Assembly: GCF_003711225.1 (NCBI RefSeq)
Contig: NZ_CP031030.1
Span: forward strand, 3,162,001 to 3,226,000
DNA: 64,000 nucleotides
Direction of reading: 5' to 3'
Origin: Runella sp. SP2
GTDB taxonomy: Bacteria; Bacteroidota; Bacteroidia; Cytophagales; Spirosomataceae
In this document: in pieces, positions 34,119 to 42,950 of the stretch
Numbering within the stretch: the stretch's first letter is position 1
Layout of the letters: every line of letters starts with the position of its first letter
The notes under the pieces: generated by a model
The model's database searches: none
Seen by the model: only the letters and a program-made list of their open reading frames with translations
What the model was told of the DNA's origin: nothing
Translations under genes and position numbers: made by a program

Positions 34119-36581
34119 ATGAAAGCTTTTTTTTACTTTTTTATTATTCCTTTCTGCTTTACTTTTCTTAACACCCTACAAGCACAAACCACCTACTCAT
34201 TCACCGAAGGCTTGGTCGTTGGTCCCTGCCACCAGTACGGTCGCGAAGCCCTTTACACCGATCAGCTTACTTATCAGCTCATTCAAAAAACCTTTGTAAA
34301 ACCTACCGAAGGAAGCGTATTGTTGACCAACGAAAAAGGGCAGGAACTGAAATGGCAAAAAATAACGGCTGATACGGCCAAGCGTTTTCGCCATGCTGCG
34401 TTGTCTAATGGTTACGTGTATTTAACGTATCAATCGCCCAAAGAAACGGTAGCGCTTCTCAACGTGGCTGGTCATGCAGGACTGTATTTCAACGGCATTC
34501 CGCGCGGAGGTGATGCCAACCGCTATGAATATATGTATAGCCCCGTAAAGATTAAAAAAGGGCTAAACGAGTTGATAGTGCGCGTTGGTATGGGCGGACG
34601 TTTTCAGGGAGTTTCCGCCCGACTGGTTTTTCCCGAAAAACTAATCTCCCTAAGCCTTCCCGATATCACTCTTCCGCATGTTGTTTTGGGAGAAAATAGC
34701 GAGCCGATTTGGGGAGGAATTCTTCTTTTTAATGCTACCGAAAAACCACTTACAGGGCTAAAAATCAAGGCATTGGTACAAGGGAAAGAAATAATTACTG
34801 ACCTTCCAACCATTACTTCCCTCAATTCTCGCAAAGTTGGTTTTAAAATCGACGCCAGCGCCGTTACGCAACGCGGTGACGTAACTTGTGAGGTTTCTGT
34901 ACTCCAAAATGGCAAAGTAGTTGACACTAAAACCCTTACTTTACAAGCAGTTAATAACAAAGAGCATTACAGTCAGACGTTTATTAGTGGCATTGATGGG
35001 AGTGTTCAATACTACGGAGTTGCGCCGCAAAAAGGCGAAAAAACGGATACGTCGGCCTTGTTTCTTTCGGTACACGGGGCGGGCGTAGAAGCCATTGGGC
35101 AAGCACGTGCTTACAAGCCAAAAGATTGGGGAACGCTCGTAGCGCCCACCAACCGCCGTCCGCGCGGGTTCAACTGGGAAGACTGGGGACGCTTAGATGC
35201 GTTGGAGGTATTGGCCATTGCGGAGAAAAAATTCCAGCCTCACCCCCAGAAAATTTACCTGACGGGCCACTCAATGGGCGGCCACGGCACGTGGTATTTG
35301 GGAGCGACTTTCCCAGGAAAATGGGCGGGCATTGCCCCTTGTGCAGGCTACCCGACTTTGATGGGCTACGGTTCAGCCGACGGAAAAATTCCCGAAAACA
35401 GCACCAATCCCGTGGAGCAATTGCTGCTTCGTGCCAGTAATCCAAGCAACGTTATGGCCTTGGCCCAAAACTACAAAGCCAGCGGTATTTATATCCTCCA
35501 CGGCGACGCCGACCGTACCGTTTCAGTAGAATACGCCCGCACGATGCGGAACACCTTGGGCGCTTTTCACAACGATTTTTCATATTATGAATACCCCAAC
35601 GGTTCTCACTGGTACGGCGATCATAGCGTCGATTGGGCACCACTTTTTGATTATTTCAAATGGCACCGTTCTAAAAAAGCCGAAGACGTTGATGTCCTAG
35701 ATTTTACCACGGCAAACCCTGCCATTTCTTCGCATTACCATTGGATTGGGGTTGAACAACAAATTCAGCCGTTAGCGTACAGCCAAATTCAAGCTAAACG
35801 GAATTCAAACGATAAGACCATCAGCCTGACCACCAAAAATATCCAAACGTTGATGATTCTTCCCGCTGCTTTCCCAGCTGGCCAATCGTTTAAGATTAAA
35901 ATTGATAACCAAGATATTTCGGGGAATTTTCAGCTCAACAATCAGCCCTTGTATTTTGCGAAGAAAGACAAATGGGAAGCCACTGAAAAACCGTCGATTC
36001 AGCAAAAAGGAGCGCACCGCAACGGAACTTTCAAAACGGCTTTCAACCATCGGATGGTTTTCGTCTATGGAACAACGGGCACCAAAGAAGAAAACGAATG
36101 GGCATACAACAAAGCACGTTACGACGCCGAAACTTGGTATTACCGTGGCAATGGCGCTGTTGATGTGATTTCGGACAAAGAATTTTCGTTGGCTGCTTAT
36201 GCCGACCGTGGAGTAGTTGTTTTTGGGAACGCAGTTACCAACAGCGCGTGGAATTTAGTACTGGGCCAATGTCCGATTCAGGTTCAAAAAGGCAGCATGA
36301 AAATTGGTAACGAAACCCTTTCGGGCGACGATTTAGGTGGATACTTTATTCACCCTCGCCCCGACAGCCCCCTAGCCTCGGTGGCAGCCGTTACAGGCAC
36401 AGGTTTGGCAGGGATGATGGCAACCGAGTCAAATCAGTATTTTACGGGAGGTAGCGGCTTCCCCGACTACTTTATTTTCAGCGCTGCCATGCTCAAAGAA
36501 GGCACCAAGGGCGTCAAAATGGCGGGATTTTTTGACAACCAATGGCAATTTTCGCCAACCGATGTGGTAAAAGTGCCGTAA
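34119..36581 (+). CDS. Large exported alpha/beta-hydrolase (prolyl-oligopeptidase/esterase type)
   Basis: 820-aa exported protein; signal peptide ends near residue 22 (LQAQT). N-terminal ~270 residues are beta-rich (AGLYFNGIPRGGDANRYEYM; LNELIVRVGMGGRF), similar to accessory sandwich domains. The hydrolase begins near 285: SVHGAGVEAIGQARAY, nucleophile elbow GHSMGGHGTW (about residues 388-397), acid region HGDADRTVSVEYAR and His in YPNGSHWYG. This is the PHB-depolymerase/S9-like esterase layout. C-terminal ~290 residues are of unknown role. Monocistronic, ended by the hairpin at 36594-36649. Confidence 0.85.
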   Translation: MKAFFYFFIIPFCFTFLNTLQAQTTYSFTEGLVVGPCHQYGREALYTDQLTYQLIQKTFVKPTEGSVLLTNEKGQELKWQKITADTAKRFRHAALSNGYVYLTYQSPKETVALLNVAGHAGLYFNGIPRGGDANRYEYMYSPVKIKKGLNELIVRVGMGGRFQGVSARLVFPEKLISLSLPDITLPHVVLGENSEPIWGGILLFNATEKPLTGLKIKALVQGKEIITDLPTITSLNSRKVGFKIDASAVTQRGDVTCEVSVLQNGKVVDTKTLTLQAVNNKEHYSQTFISGIDGSVQYYGVAPQKGEKTDTSALFLSVHGAGVEAIGQARAYKPKDWGTLVAPTNRRPRGFNWEDWGRLDALEVLAIAEKKFQPHPQKIYLTGHSMGGHGTWYLGATFPGKWAGIAPCAGYPTLMGYGSADGKIPENSTNPVEQLLLRASNPSNVMALAQNYKASGIYILHGDADRTVSVEYARTMRNTLGAFHNDFSYYEYPNGSHWYGDHSVDWAPLFDYFKWHRSKKAEDVDVLDFTTANPAISSHYHWIGVEQQIQPLAYSQIQAKRNSNDKTISLTTKNIQTLMILPAAFPAGQSFKIKIDNQDISGNFQLNNQPLYFAKKDKWEATEKPSIQQKGAHRNGTFKTAFNHRMVFVYGTTGTKEENEWAYNKARYDAETWYYRGNGAVDVISDKEFSLAAYADRGVVVFGNAVTNSAWNLVLGQCPIQVQKGSMKIGNETLSGDDLGGYFIHPRPDSPLASVAAVTGTGLAGMMATESNQYFTGGSGFPDYFIFSAAMLKEGTKGVKMAGFFDNQWQFSPTDVVKVP

Positions 36582-36593
36582 AGAAATCATAAA

Positions 36594-36649
36594 AAATGGC
36601 CACAAACAGGCGATTACTGGACAGTATCTCTTGTTTGTGGCCATTTATA
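36594..36649. terminator. Terminator hairpin between convergent genes
   Basis: 15-bp perfect arms AAATGGCCACAAACA and TGTTTGTGGCCATTT separated by 23 nt, between the hydrolase (ends 36581) and the YfiT-like gene (ends 36660). Confidence 0.75.
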
Positions 36650-36659
36650 TTTACGTCAG

Positions 36660-37184
36660 TTATTTTCCTAACGCAATCTTGATATGCGCTAAATGGTGCT
36701 TGGCGTGCCACGCGCCCATGTCTAAGGCATCAATCAATTTGATATTTATTTGGCGCAGCGGATGGTAGTATCCCTTTTGAAAATCTTCCGCCGACATTTG
36801 TTCCATCAAATTCGTCCAGCGGGCGTGGGTGCCTTCAATCATTTGCAAAGAGAAAACGATAGGAGCCGTTTTGGCTTCTTCCATCGTTGCCCACGCGTCA
36901 ATTTTTGCTACTACGCCGTTGGGGTTATCTTCGGTCAAAGCTTGCTTGAAACGGATATAATGCAGCAAGTGCATGTCTGCCACGTGGTGAATCAATTGCT
37001 GAATGGTCCAGCTTCCTTCGCGGTATTGTTTTTGTAACTCTTCGTGCGAAAGTTGTTCAGTCAACGCCCGATACTCCGCAGGGATGGTCTTCAGGGTTGT
37101 CAAGCGTTCTTGTATTTCATCAGCGGTGTAGTCTCCTTTTGGCGACCATTTTCCAATCGGGAATTGGAGTGATTGAATGTCCAT
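36660..37184 (-). CDS. YfiT/DinB-fold bacillithiol transferase-like protein
   Basis: 174-aa four-helix DinB-fold protein close to Bacillus YfiT: FPIGKWSPKGDYTADEIQER, YREGSWTIQQLIHHVADMH and WHAKHHLAHI supply the three metal-binding His. YfiT-type proteins are metal-dependent S-transferases that attach bacillithiol to electrophiles or antibiotics; bacillithiol is known in Bacteroidota. Starts at ATG 37184. Upstream lie two exact repeats and the terminator of the copper operon, so it has its own promoter. Confidence 0.85.
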   Translation of the reverse strand: MDIQSLQFPIGKWSPKGDYTADEIQERLTTLKTIPAEYRALTEQLSHEELQKQYREGSWTIQQLIHHVADMHLLHYIRFKQALTEDNPNGVVAKIDAWATMEEAKTAPIVFSLQMIEGTHARWTNLMEQMSAEDFQKGYYHPLRQINIKLIDALDMGAWHAKHHLAHIKIALGK

Positions 37185-37222
37185 GAGTGTGTATTATTTT
37201 AAATTTTCTTCAAACGGTAGTG

Positions 37223-37255
37223 CGTCGGGTTGTGAGCAACCCTCATCACAGGCAA
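37223..37255 (+). repeat. 33-bp REP-like repeat, copy 1
   Basis: Identical to 37305-37337 over 33 bp. The core is a hairpin GGGTTG-TGAG-CAACCC (37227-37242), the same TGAG loop as at 28528-28581. Copies are in the same orientation, 82 bp apart. Confidence 0.85.
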
Positions 37256-37304
37256 TATTTTTATTGCAAAACACTTCTGCATTTTTTTTATTGCAAGCCA
37301 TGAA

Positions 37305-37337
37305 CGTCGGGTTGTGAGCAACCCTCATCACAGGCAA
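37305..37337 (+). repeat. 33-bp REP-like repeat, copy 2
   Basis: Exact second copy of the 37223-37255 repeat. Its last bases merge with the terminator stem that starts at 37336. Two copies only, so it is not a CRISPR array. Confidence 0.85.
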
Positions 37338-37373
37338 CAAAAAAAGGGAGCAAAAATGCTCCCTTTTTTTGTT
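37336..37373 (-). terminator. Strong terminator of the copper operon
   Basis: 16-bp stem AACAAAAAAAGGGAGC/GCTCCCTTTTTTTGTT with a 6-nt loop, 12 bp past the stop of the HMA gene (37385). Confidence 0.9.
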
Positions 37374-37384
37374 GCTTCCTGAAA

Positions 37385-37741
37385 TTAATGATGCCCATGG
37401 GCTTCGTTTCCCTTTTGGCAGCACTCTGGTAGTTTGTCGTGAGCCGTTTTATTACACACTTGGCTATCGGCATCGTAGCCCGTATCGGTAATCACTTTAC
37501 GAAGCGCCGCTTCGTCCGTTTTTTTAGGGTTATACTTGATTGTCACCACTTTGTCATCCAGATTTAAGACTGCTTCGCTTACTCCTTTGCTCAACGTCAA
37601 GTTTTTCTCGATGCGTTCTTTGCACATGTCACACACGGCCGACGTTTTGATTTTCACTTCTTTTTCTTTGCCAGGCTTACTAGCTACTGTGCTGAATACT
37701 ACTCCCAGTACGAGCACAAAAAGGAATGTTAGTTGTTTCAT
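37385..37741 (-). CDS. Exported heavy-metal-associated (HMA) protein, copper-chaperone-like
   Basis: 118-aa protein. ATG 37741 gives a proper signal peptide (MKQLTFLFVLVLGVVFSTVA); an in-frame codon 24 bp upstream lies inside a repeat element. The mature protein is one HMA domain with metal-binding CDMC (Cys37, Cys40) and the ferredoxin-like pattern KGVSEAVLNLDDKVVTIKYNPKK... followed by a tail with CC and HGHH, extra likely Cu ligands. Last gene of the copper operon, 84 bp after the TonB receptor, and followed by a strong terminator. Role: periplasmic copper binding or transfer (inference from context). Confidence 0.88.
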   Translation of the reverse strand: MKQLTFLFVLVLGVVFSTVASKPGKEKEVKIKTSAVCDMCKERIEKNLTLSKGVSEAVLNLDDKVVTIKYNPKKTDEAALRKVITDTGYDADSQVCNKTAHDKLPECCQKGNEAHGHH

Positions 37742-37750
37742 TGGTTTAAA

Positions 37751-37774
37751 AGCCCCCAACCCCAACGGGGAGTT
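37751..37774 (-). repeat. PPLG-type palindromic repeat, intergenic copy
   Basis: On the minus strand AACTCCCCGTTGGGGTTGGGGGCT; related, with a 3-nt shorter spacing, to the two copies inside the multicopper oxidase gene (41033-41059 and 41110-41136). Confidence 0.55.
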
Positions 37775-37825
37775 TTTTGGATGATTTACGTACAGTGGGG
37801 TTCAATCATGTACGCTCACTTATGA

Positions 37826-40066
37826 TTAATCTTTAACTTTAATTCGGATTCCTGCATAGACCATTCGACCTACAATTGGCCCCCATACTTGGCCCGCATC
37901 AAAATACTTCCCAAATGGGTCTTGGGCGTTGATGATAGGATTGGGTTGTTTAAAATTCAACAAATTTTCGCCTCCCAAATACACTTCAAACTTCCGAAAC
38001 GCCCGCGATACTTGGGCGTTGACGTTGGTGTAAGGTTGTGAATAAAGAATCGGCATTGATTGGTTATCCAAAGTTGCTTCCAACGATTGTAACGGGTCAT
38101 TAATGCGAGCTTTTCCGTTCCACTGCACCGTCAAATCGGCCTTCCATTTATCGTAAGGCAGGGTATAACCGATGTTAAACAATACCCTATCACGCGGAAT
38201 CATCATCCGAGCCATGAGACGAACATCGTTGACGGGCTGTCCCATCGTTTGCCAAACGTCAAACAAACGATATGCCAATTTTATCTCAGTACGTTTTGAT
38301 AATAAACCGTTTAGCTCTGCTTGAAAGCTATTCGAGAACGATTTTCCTTGCAAATTATAGAAATATAAATGGGCGGCTGTACTGCTTGCATGATCTGTAT
38401 CAACAATCAATTGGCTTTCGAAGTCTGTTCGGTAATAGTCCACAACCACATCCCAGTGTTTTTCAAAAAGATGGAACGTTTGGGTCAAACTTGCCCCGTA
38501 ATTCCACGAAACTTCTGGACGTAAATCGTCCACAAAACGAACTGCCCTTTGGCTAACCAAGAAGCCATAATTTTCGGCCAGTGCGTTTGGCGTACGCTGC
38601 CCCCTTCCTGCCGATAAACGAAGCGTTGTTTGTTCAAACGGCTGCCAGCGAAGGTGCAAACGCGGGGTAACAAAGGCGCCAAAGAGGTTATGGGCATCTG
38701 CCCGTATGCCTGCCACAAGCGTAAGTTTGTCGAGGTAATTATAGGTATATTCAAAAAACGCCCCTGGTACCGACTCCGTACGCATTCGGTGAAGGTCTTT
38801 GTAGGTTTCGTTGTAATCGTCCAACAAATAACTCAAGCCCGTCGTAAATTTATGATTGGTGTTATCAATAATCGACTGGTATATCAAGTTGGCATACAGG
38901 GTTTGCTGACGCGCGTCGTAGTTAGCAAACCCAAAGTACGAGTCACTTGAATGCGTCAACCCGTTTACGATAAAGCCTAACCCTTTGTAGGGCTTGTCTT
39001 GGTACATTTTGGCCGTTTTGGAGAAAAACTCCACGCGGCGAGTTGTATTGCCAAAACCGTAGGCCTGCGACGTTCCGCGCATGTTTTCTTTGAATCCAAT
39101 TTGGCCTCCCAAACGGTTTTCATAAAGTGCTTTTACCCCAAACTGCGCCATCATTTTGTCGCTTTTGTACTGCCAACGATTAATGGCATTGAGTTGGGTG
39201 TAAAGGGGCATGTCCAAAAAATCATCTCCGTTGTTATCCACCCGCGTTTGTAGTGTACTTGCGTGCGAAAGAATGCCCGTTGACCAGCGTTCATTGAGTT
39301 TTTTATTGACGTTGAAATTTATTTCTCCGCGACCAAAATTGTTGACGTACGCATTAAAATACAATTTCTCGCGAGCATCGGGCTTCACCAATTCGACATT
39401 AATCGCTCCCGTCAAGCTTTCATAGCCATTGACGACGGAGCCTGCTCCCTTGCCAATGTCGATACTTTGTATCCACGTTCCTGGAATATAGTTTAGCCCA
39501 AAAGTTGTACCCAAACCACGGATATTGGGAATATTTTCGACGTTGGTTTGAACGTATTGCCCACCCAATCCCAAAAACTGAATTTGTTTGGCCCCCGTCA
39601 CGCCGTCGCTCAAACTCACCGACACCGAGGCATTGGTTTCGAAACTTTCCGACAAATTACAACAAGCGGCTTTAGCAAGGGCTTTGGTCGTTATAATTTC
39701 TGTCTGAATGGGGTTTAGGCGGTCGATTTGCGAGGAAGTTCCTCGTACAACTACTTCTCCCAACTGGCCATCGGGCTTCATCACAATCTCAAAATTGCTT
39801 TCAGAAGTCACCTTTACTGAATCCGTTTTGAATCCAATATAGCTGAATACCAACAAATTAGATTTAGCAGCACGGGCAATGTTAAATTTCCCGACAGAAT
39901 CTGTAGCTGTAGCTATTGATGTACCTGCCCAAAACACATTTACGCCTACCAATGGTAGTTTTTTACCTGTTTCATTGCGTTCAAATACGGTGCCCATTAC
40001 GCGTTGGGCGTTTAAAGAATACCAATGAAGGATGAGTAGGAAAGGAATTAATATTTTTGTTTTCAT
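37826..40066 (-). CDS. TonB-dependent outer-membrane receptor, copper-operon associated
   Basis: 746-aa outer-membrane receptor. ATG 40066 gives signal peptide MKTKILIPFLLILHWYSLNAQ; five earlier in-frame residues are dispensable. Order: carboxypeptidase-like regulatory domain (about 20-100), plug (about 110-225) with the unusual KAACCNLSESFETNASVSV and QFLGLGGQYVQTNVENIPNIRG, then the barrel. The paired Cys in the plug and the operon with multicopper oxidase and HMA genes suggest copper or copper-chelate traffic. Lies 29 bp after the oxidase gene. Direction of transport (uptake of Cu) is inference. Confidence 0.9.
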   Translation of the reverse strand: MKTKILIPFLLILHWYSLNAQRVMGTVFERNETGKKLPLVGVNVFWAGTSIATATDSVGKFNIARAAKSNLLVFSYIGFKTDSVKVTSESNFEIVMKPDGQLGEVVVRGTSSQIDRLNPIQTEIITTKALAKAACCNLSESFETNASVSVSLSDGVTGAKQIQFLGLGGQYVQTNVENIPNIRGLGTTFGLNYIPGTWIQSIDIGKGAGSVVNGYESLTGAINVELVKPDAREKLYFNAYVNNFGRGEINFNVNKKLNERWSTGILSHASTLQTRVDNNGDDFLDMPLYTQLNAINRWQYKSDKMMAQFGVKALYENRLGGQIGFKENMRGTSQAYGFGNTTRRVEFFSKTAKMYQDKPYKGLGFIVNGLTHSSDSYFGFANYDARQQTLYANLIYQSIIDNTNHKFTTGLSYLLDDYNETYKDLHRMRTESVPGAFFEYTYNYLDKLTLVAGIRADAHNLFGAFVTPRLHLRWQPFEQTTLRLSAGRGQRTPNALAENYGFLVSQRAVRFVDDLRPEVSWNYGASLTQTFHLFEKHWDVVVDYYRTDFESQLIVDTDHASSTAAHLYFYNLQGKSFSNSFQAELNGLLSKRTEIKLAYRLFDVWQTMGQPVNDVRLMARMMIPRDRVLFNIGYTLPYDKWKADLTVQWNGKARINDPLQSLEATLDNQSMPILYSQPYTNVNAQVSRAFRKFEVYLGGENLLNFKQPNPIINAQDPFGKYFDAGQVWGPIVGRMVYAGIRIKVKD

Positions 40067-40095
40067 TTCAAAAGTTGTCAAAATTCAAAAATTGG

Positions 40096-42366
40096 TTAGT
40101 AGTTGAGCGTAAAACCTACTCCAAAGCCCATGTCACTGTCATAATGAGTGGAGAAACCTGCGTTTTTATTTATAATATACCGAAATCCTGCCATGTACTC
40201 TTTATCGGTGTTCCACATTAAGTTCATTCGCAGACGTTTGCTGATGGGGATGTCTTTTCGTTCTAATTGAAATCGGATATTTCCATCGGTAAATACTTCG
40301 GCTTGCGCCATAACGAGCATGGGTAATGTATAATTCACCCCAAGACTAAGCACCGCTCGTTTATCTTTGGTATTGCTTTGTCCAAAAAGGTTCGTTTCTT
40401 TTTCATCTATTCCCATTCTCCTATATCTCCAATCAAAACCAATAAACGGCATTAGCCACTGCATTTTACCGATGTATCGCCCAATGTGGGTTTCGGTTTC
40501 GTAGCCATGTTTATCATGGTATCCCAAGCGCCACTCTGTGCCAATGCTCCAACGGGTATTTGAGACCATCACCTCTCCATCGTTTCCGTTGGTTTCAAAG
40601 GCATTTTCAGCCATTAGATGAAACTTCCTGTCGTCTGCAAACAGTTTTCGTTGTGCCAGCTTAGGGTTGGGTATTTCGGGGTTCTTTGGACTATTTTCGT
40701 AGCTAAAAACTCTCCCCATTCCAGCCATCATGTGGTAAAGAATGTGGCAATGAAAAAACCAGTCTCCGCTTTCGGTGGCAGCAAACTCCAGGGTGTCGGT
40801 TTCCATGGGCATAATATCAATCACATTTTTTAGGGGAGCATAATTACCTTGGCCATTGATTACCCTAAAATCGTGCCCATGTAGGTGCATTGGGTGGCGC
40901 ATCATCGAACCATTGTAAAGTACTATCCGAACGATTTCGCCTTTTTTTATTAAAATCTTGTCGCTTTCCGAAACCACTTTATTATTTAAACTCCACACAT
41001 AACGATTCATGTTACCCGACAACTCAAAACGTAGCTCCCTAACCCCCAATGGGGGAACTGGAAGCGCTGTTTTGAATGGTGATTTAAGCATAGCATAGTT
41101 CAATGTAATAATTCCCTCATTGGGGGGTAGGAGGCTGGGACTCGTAATTTCGGGGTACATGACGGTATTCATATCCATCTGATTGAGACTCATGCTCATT
41201 CCCATATCGTCCAAATCCCCGTTCATTTTCATCATCCCGTTCATCATTTTCATGCCTTCAAAGTAGGCAAGTTTGGGCAGGGAGGAGGCTTTTATTTTGT
41301 TTCCCGAACCCAAAAACAAGGATGCGGATTTGGTACGGTCCTCTGAAGTTACCAAAAACTCGTAAGAAGCAGTAGCGTCAGGAATGGTAACAATGACATC
41401 GTAGGTTTCGGAAACAGCAATAATTAACCTATCTACTTCAACAGGTTCTACATCATTGCCATCGTTGGCCACAACGGTTATTTTGCCACCCGCATAAGTA
41501 AGCCAAAAATAAGTGGATGCCCCCCCGTTTGAAATCCTTAATCGAACTTTATCTCCCGCCTTAAATTGGGTAAGTTGCCTTTCGTTTTCTCCATTGATGA
41601 GAAACTTGTTGTAGTAGACATCGCTCACGTCCATGGCGTTCATTCGCTTCCACTCGTTGGTTACTTTTGTTTTAAAATAGCCTTGTTTTATGGCTTCTGT
41701 GTAACTTTGAGTTGTCCCTTTTTGAATCGCAAACCAATCCGTAGCATTATGCAACATTCGGTGGATGTTATTAGGCTTCCTATCAGTCCATTCGCTCAGA
41801 ATAATTGGAATGGTCGGCAAATCGTCAATGGTGTTCCGAAATGTGGAATCATTGTCGCGCTTTTCTAAAATTATTGACCCATACATACCAATTTGTTCCT
41901 GTAGTCCTGTATGGCTATGGTACCAATGCGTCCCATTCTGAATAATGGCAAACTTGTACAAATGCGTAGTATGCGGTTTGATGGGCATCTGGGTTAAGTT
42001 AGGTACGCCATCGTATTGATTGGGCAAAAACAAACCGTGCCAATGCAGGGAGGTCTCTTCATTTAGTTCATTGTGCACGTAAATTTCAGCCGTATCGCCT
42101 TCGGTAAAAGTGAGCGTAGGCATAGGGATTTGCCCGTTTACAGCAATCGCTCTTTTGGGTTTATGACCAAACGTTACAATGGTATCTCTAACAAACAAAT
42201 CGTAACGAACTGCCTTGGGTTTACTGCTGATACGTTGGTTTGTTCGTTTTTTTAGTGTGTTATCCTGACGAAGTACACGCTGTCTTTGGGGCAGAGTGTG
42301 TTCTTCGTGCTGAGCAAAAACAGCAGTTGAGATAATAAAAAAAACAACAATTTTTATAGACTTCAT
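40096..42366 (-). CDS. Multicopper oxidase (CopA-like) with C-terminal CopB-like/beta-barrel extension
   Basis: 756-aa exported oxidase, signal peptide ending near AVFAQ. Three cupredoxin domains carry the four copper motifs: HWHGLF, HWYHSHTG, HPMHLHGHDF and HCHILYHMMAGM. A Met-rich stretch (about residues 371-405, MMNGMMKMNGDLDDMGMSMS) is typical of Cu(I)-oxidising members. The last ~170 residues (SIGTEWRLGYHDKHGYETET to GFGVGFTLNY) form alternating aromatic beta-strands like CopB-type outer-membrane proteins. Two palindromic repeats sit in the coding sequence (residues about 411-419 and 436-444). ATG 42366 preferred over an upstream TTG. Confidence 0.9.
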   Translation of the reverse strand: MKSIKIVVFFIISTAVFAQHEEHTLPQRQRVLRQDNTLKKRTNQRISSKPKAVRYDLFVRDTIVTFGHKPKRAIAVNGQIPMPTLTFTEGDTAEIYVHNELNEETSLHWHGLFLPNQYDGVPNLTQMPIKPHTTHLYKFAIIQNGTHWYHSHTGLQEQIGMYGSIILEKRDNDSTFRNTIDDLPTIPIILSEWTDRKPNNIHRMLHNATDWFAIQKGTTQSYTEAIKQGYFKTKVTNEWKRMNAMDVSDVYYNKFLINGENERQLTQFKAGDKVRLRISNGGASTYFWLTYAGGKITVVANDGNDVEPVEVDRLIIAVSETYDVIVTIPDATASYEFLVTSEDRTKSASLFLGSGNKIKASSLPKLAYFEGMKMMNGMMKMNGDLDDMGMSMSLNQMDMNTVMYPEITSPSLLPPNEGIITLNYAMLKSPFKTALPVPPLGVRELRFELSGNMNRYVWSLNNKVVSESDKILIKKGEIVRIVLYNGSMMRHPMHLHGHDFRVINGQGNYAPLKNVIDIMPMETDTLEFAATESGDWFFHCHILYHMMAGMGRVFSYENSPKNPEIPNPKLAQRKLFADDRKFHLMAENAFETNGNDGEVMVSNTRWSIGTEWRLGYHDKHGYETETHIGRYIGKMQWLMPFIGFDWRYRRMGIDEKETNLFGQSNTKDKRAVLSLGVNYTLPMLVMAQAEVFTDGNIRFQLERKDIPISKRLRMNLMWNTDKEYMAGFRYIINKNAGFSTHYDSDMGFGVGFTLNY
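41033..41059 (-). repeat. PPLG-type repeat inside the oxidase gene, copy 1
   Basis: 27 bp; minus strand begins AGTTCCCCCATTGGGGG and ends TTAGGGAGCT. It encodes VPPLGVREL in the oxidase frame. Inverted relative to copy 2, 22 of 27 positions identical. Confidence 0.75.
41110..41136 (+). repeat. PPLG-type repeat inside the oxidase gene, copy 2
   Basis: 27 bp; plus strand begins AATTCCCTCATTGGGGG and ends GTAGGAGGCT. Read on the minus strand it encodes SLLPPNEGI in the oxidase. Confidence 0.75.
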
Positions 42367-42376
42367 AGCCAACTAT

Positions 42377-42931
42377 TTATCTATTTTCAAACCCAAATGA
42401 AACACTTAAGTGTGCCCAACTCATTTTGATTTCTCCTTTAGTAGGTTGGGTTGAAAGCACTTGGTAGGTTAGTGCTTCCACAAATTCTTTGTTTGTTTCT
42501 GGCTTTACAGCCAGTCGAATTATATCTTCTTCCTGTTTATAGTCATCAGCTAAGTGCATATCCCAAGTTTTACTCAAAATCAATGTCCATTCTTTTTCAT
42601 TTGGAATTGTAAAAAAGCCATATTTACCCTTTGGTACATGTTTCCCTTGAATCATTACATCTTTTGAAAATTCAATCCAAGTGGCTTTATGTGCACCTGT
42701 TGCCCACACTTGATTGTAGGCCACTAAGCCATTCCAAATGGTTCGCCCTCGGACACTTGGAGAGCCGTAGTCGATATGTACATGATTATCGCCTATCATC
42801 GCCATTGCAGACAAACGTGGACTTTTAGGCTTCGTTGCATTTTTAGTAGTATCAGCTTTGGAATGTTCGTGTTGAGCAAATAAGACATTTACGAACAAGA
42901 GAAAAATGCCGAAAATGAGGAGCTGTTTCAT
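42377..42931 (-). CDS. DUF2911 exported protein
   Basis: 184-aa periplasmic protein with signal peptide ending at VLFAQ, followed by a His-containing tail (HEHSKAD). The DUF2911 core shows HIDYGSPSVRGRTIWNGLV, QVWATGAHKATWIEFSKDV and PKGKYGFFTIPNEKEW. Biochemical role unknown. It lies between the propeller gene (19 bp) and the oxidase gene (10 bp), so it is part of the copper operon, which is a recurrent context for such genes as far as I know. Confidence 0.85.
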   Translation of the reverse strand: MKQLLIFGIFLLFVNVLFAQHEHSKADTTKNATKPKSPRLSAMAMIGDNHVHIDYGSPSVRGRTIWNGLVAYNQVWATGAHKATWIEFSKDVMIQGKHVPKGKYGFFTIPNEKEWTLILSKTWDMHLADDYKQEEDIIRLAVKPETNKEFVEALTYQVLSTQPTKGEIKMSWAHLSVSFGFENR

Positions 42932-42950
42932 GAATAAAGAATGTTTTATG

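Noticed and set aside
37223-37337. Two exact 33-bp repeats with a ~49-bp spacer, CRISPR-like at first sight
   Set aside because: Only two copies, the repeat is a hairpin related to other intergenic elements, one copy merges with a terminator, and no cas gene is near.
37194-37424. Minus-strand 76-aa frame over the repeats
   Set aside because: It is made of the two 33-bp repeats (CDEGCSQPD twice) and the terminator; no start context.
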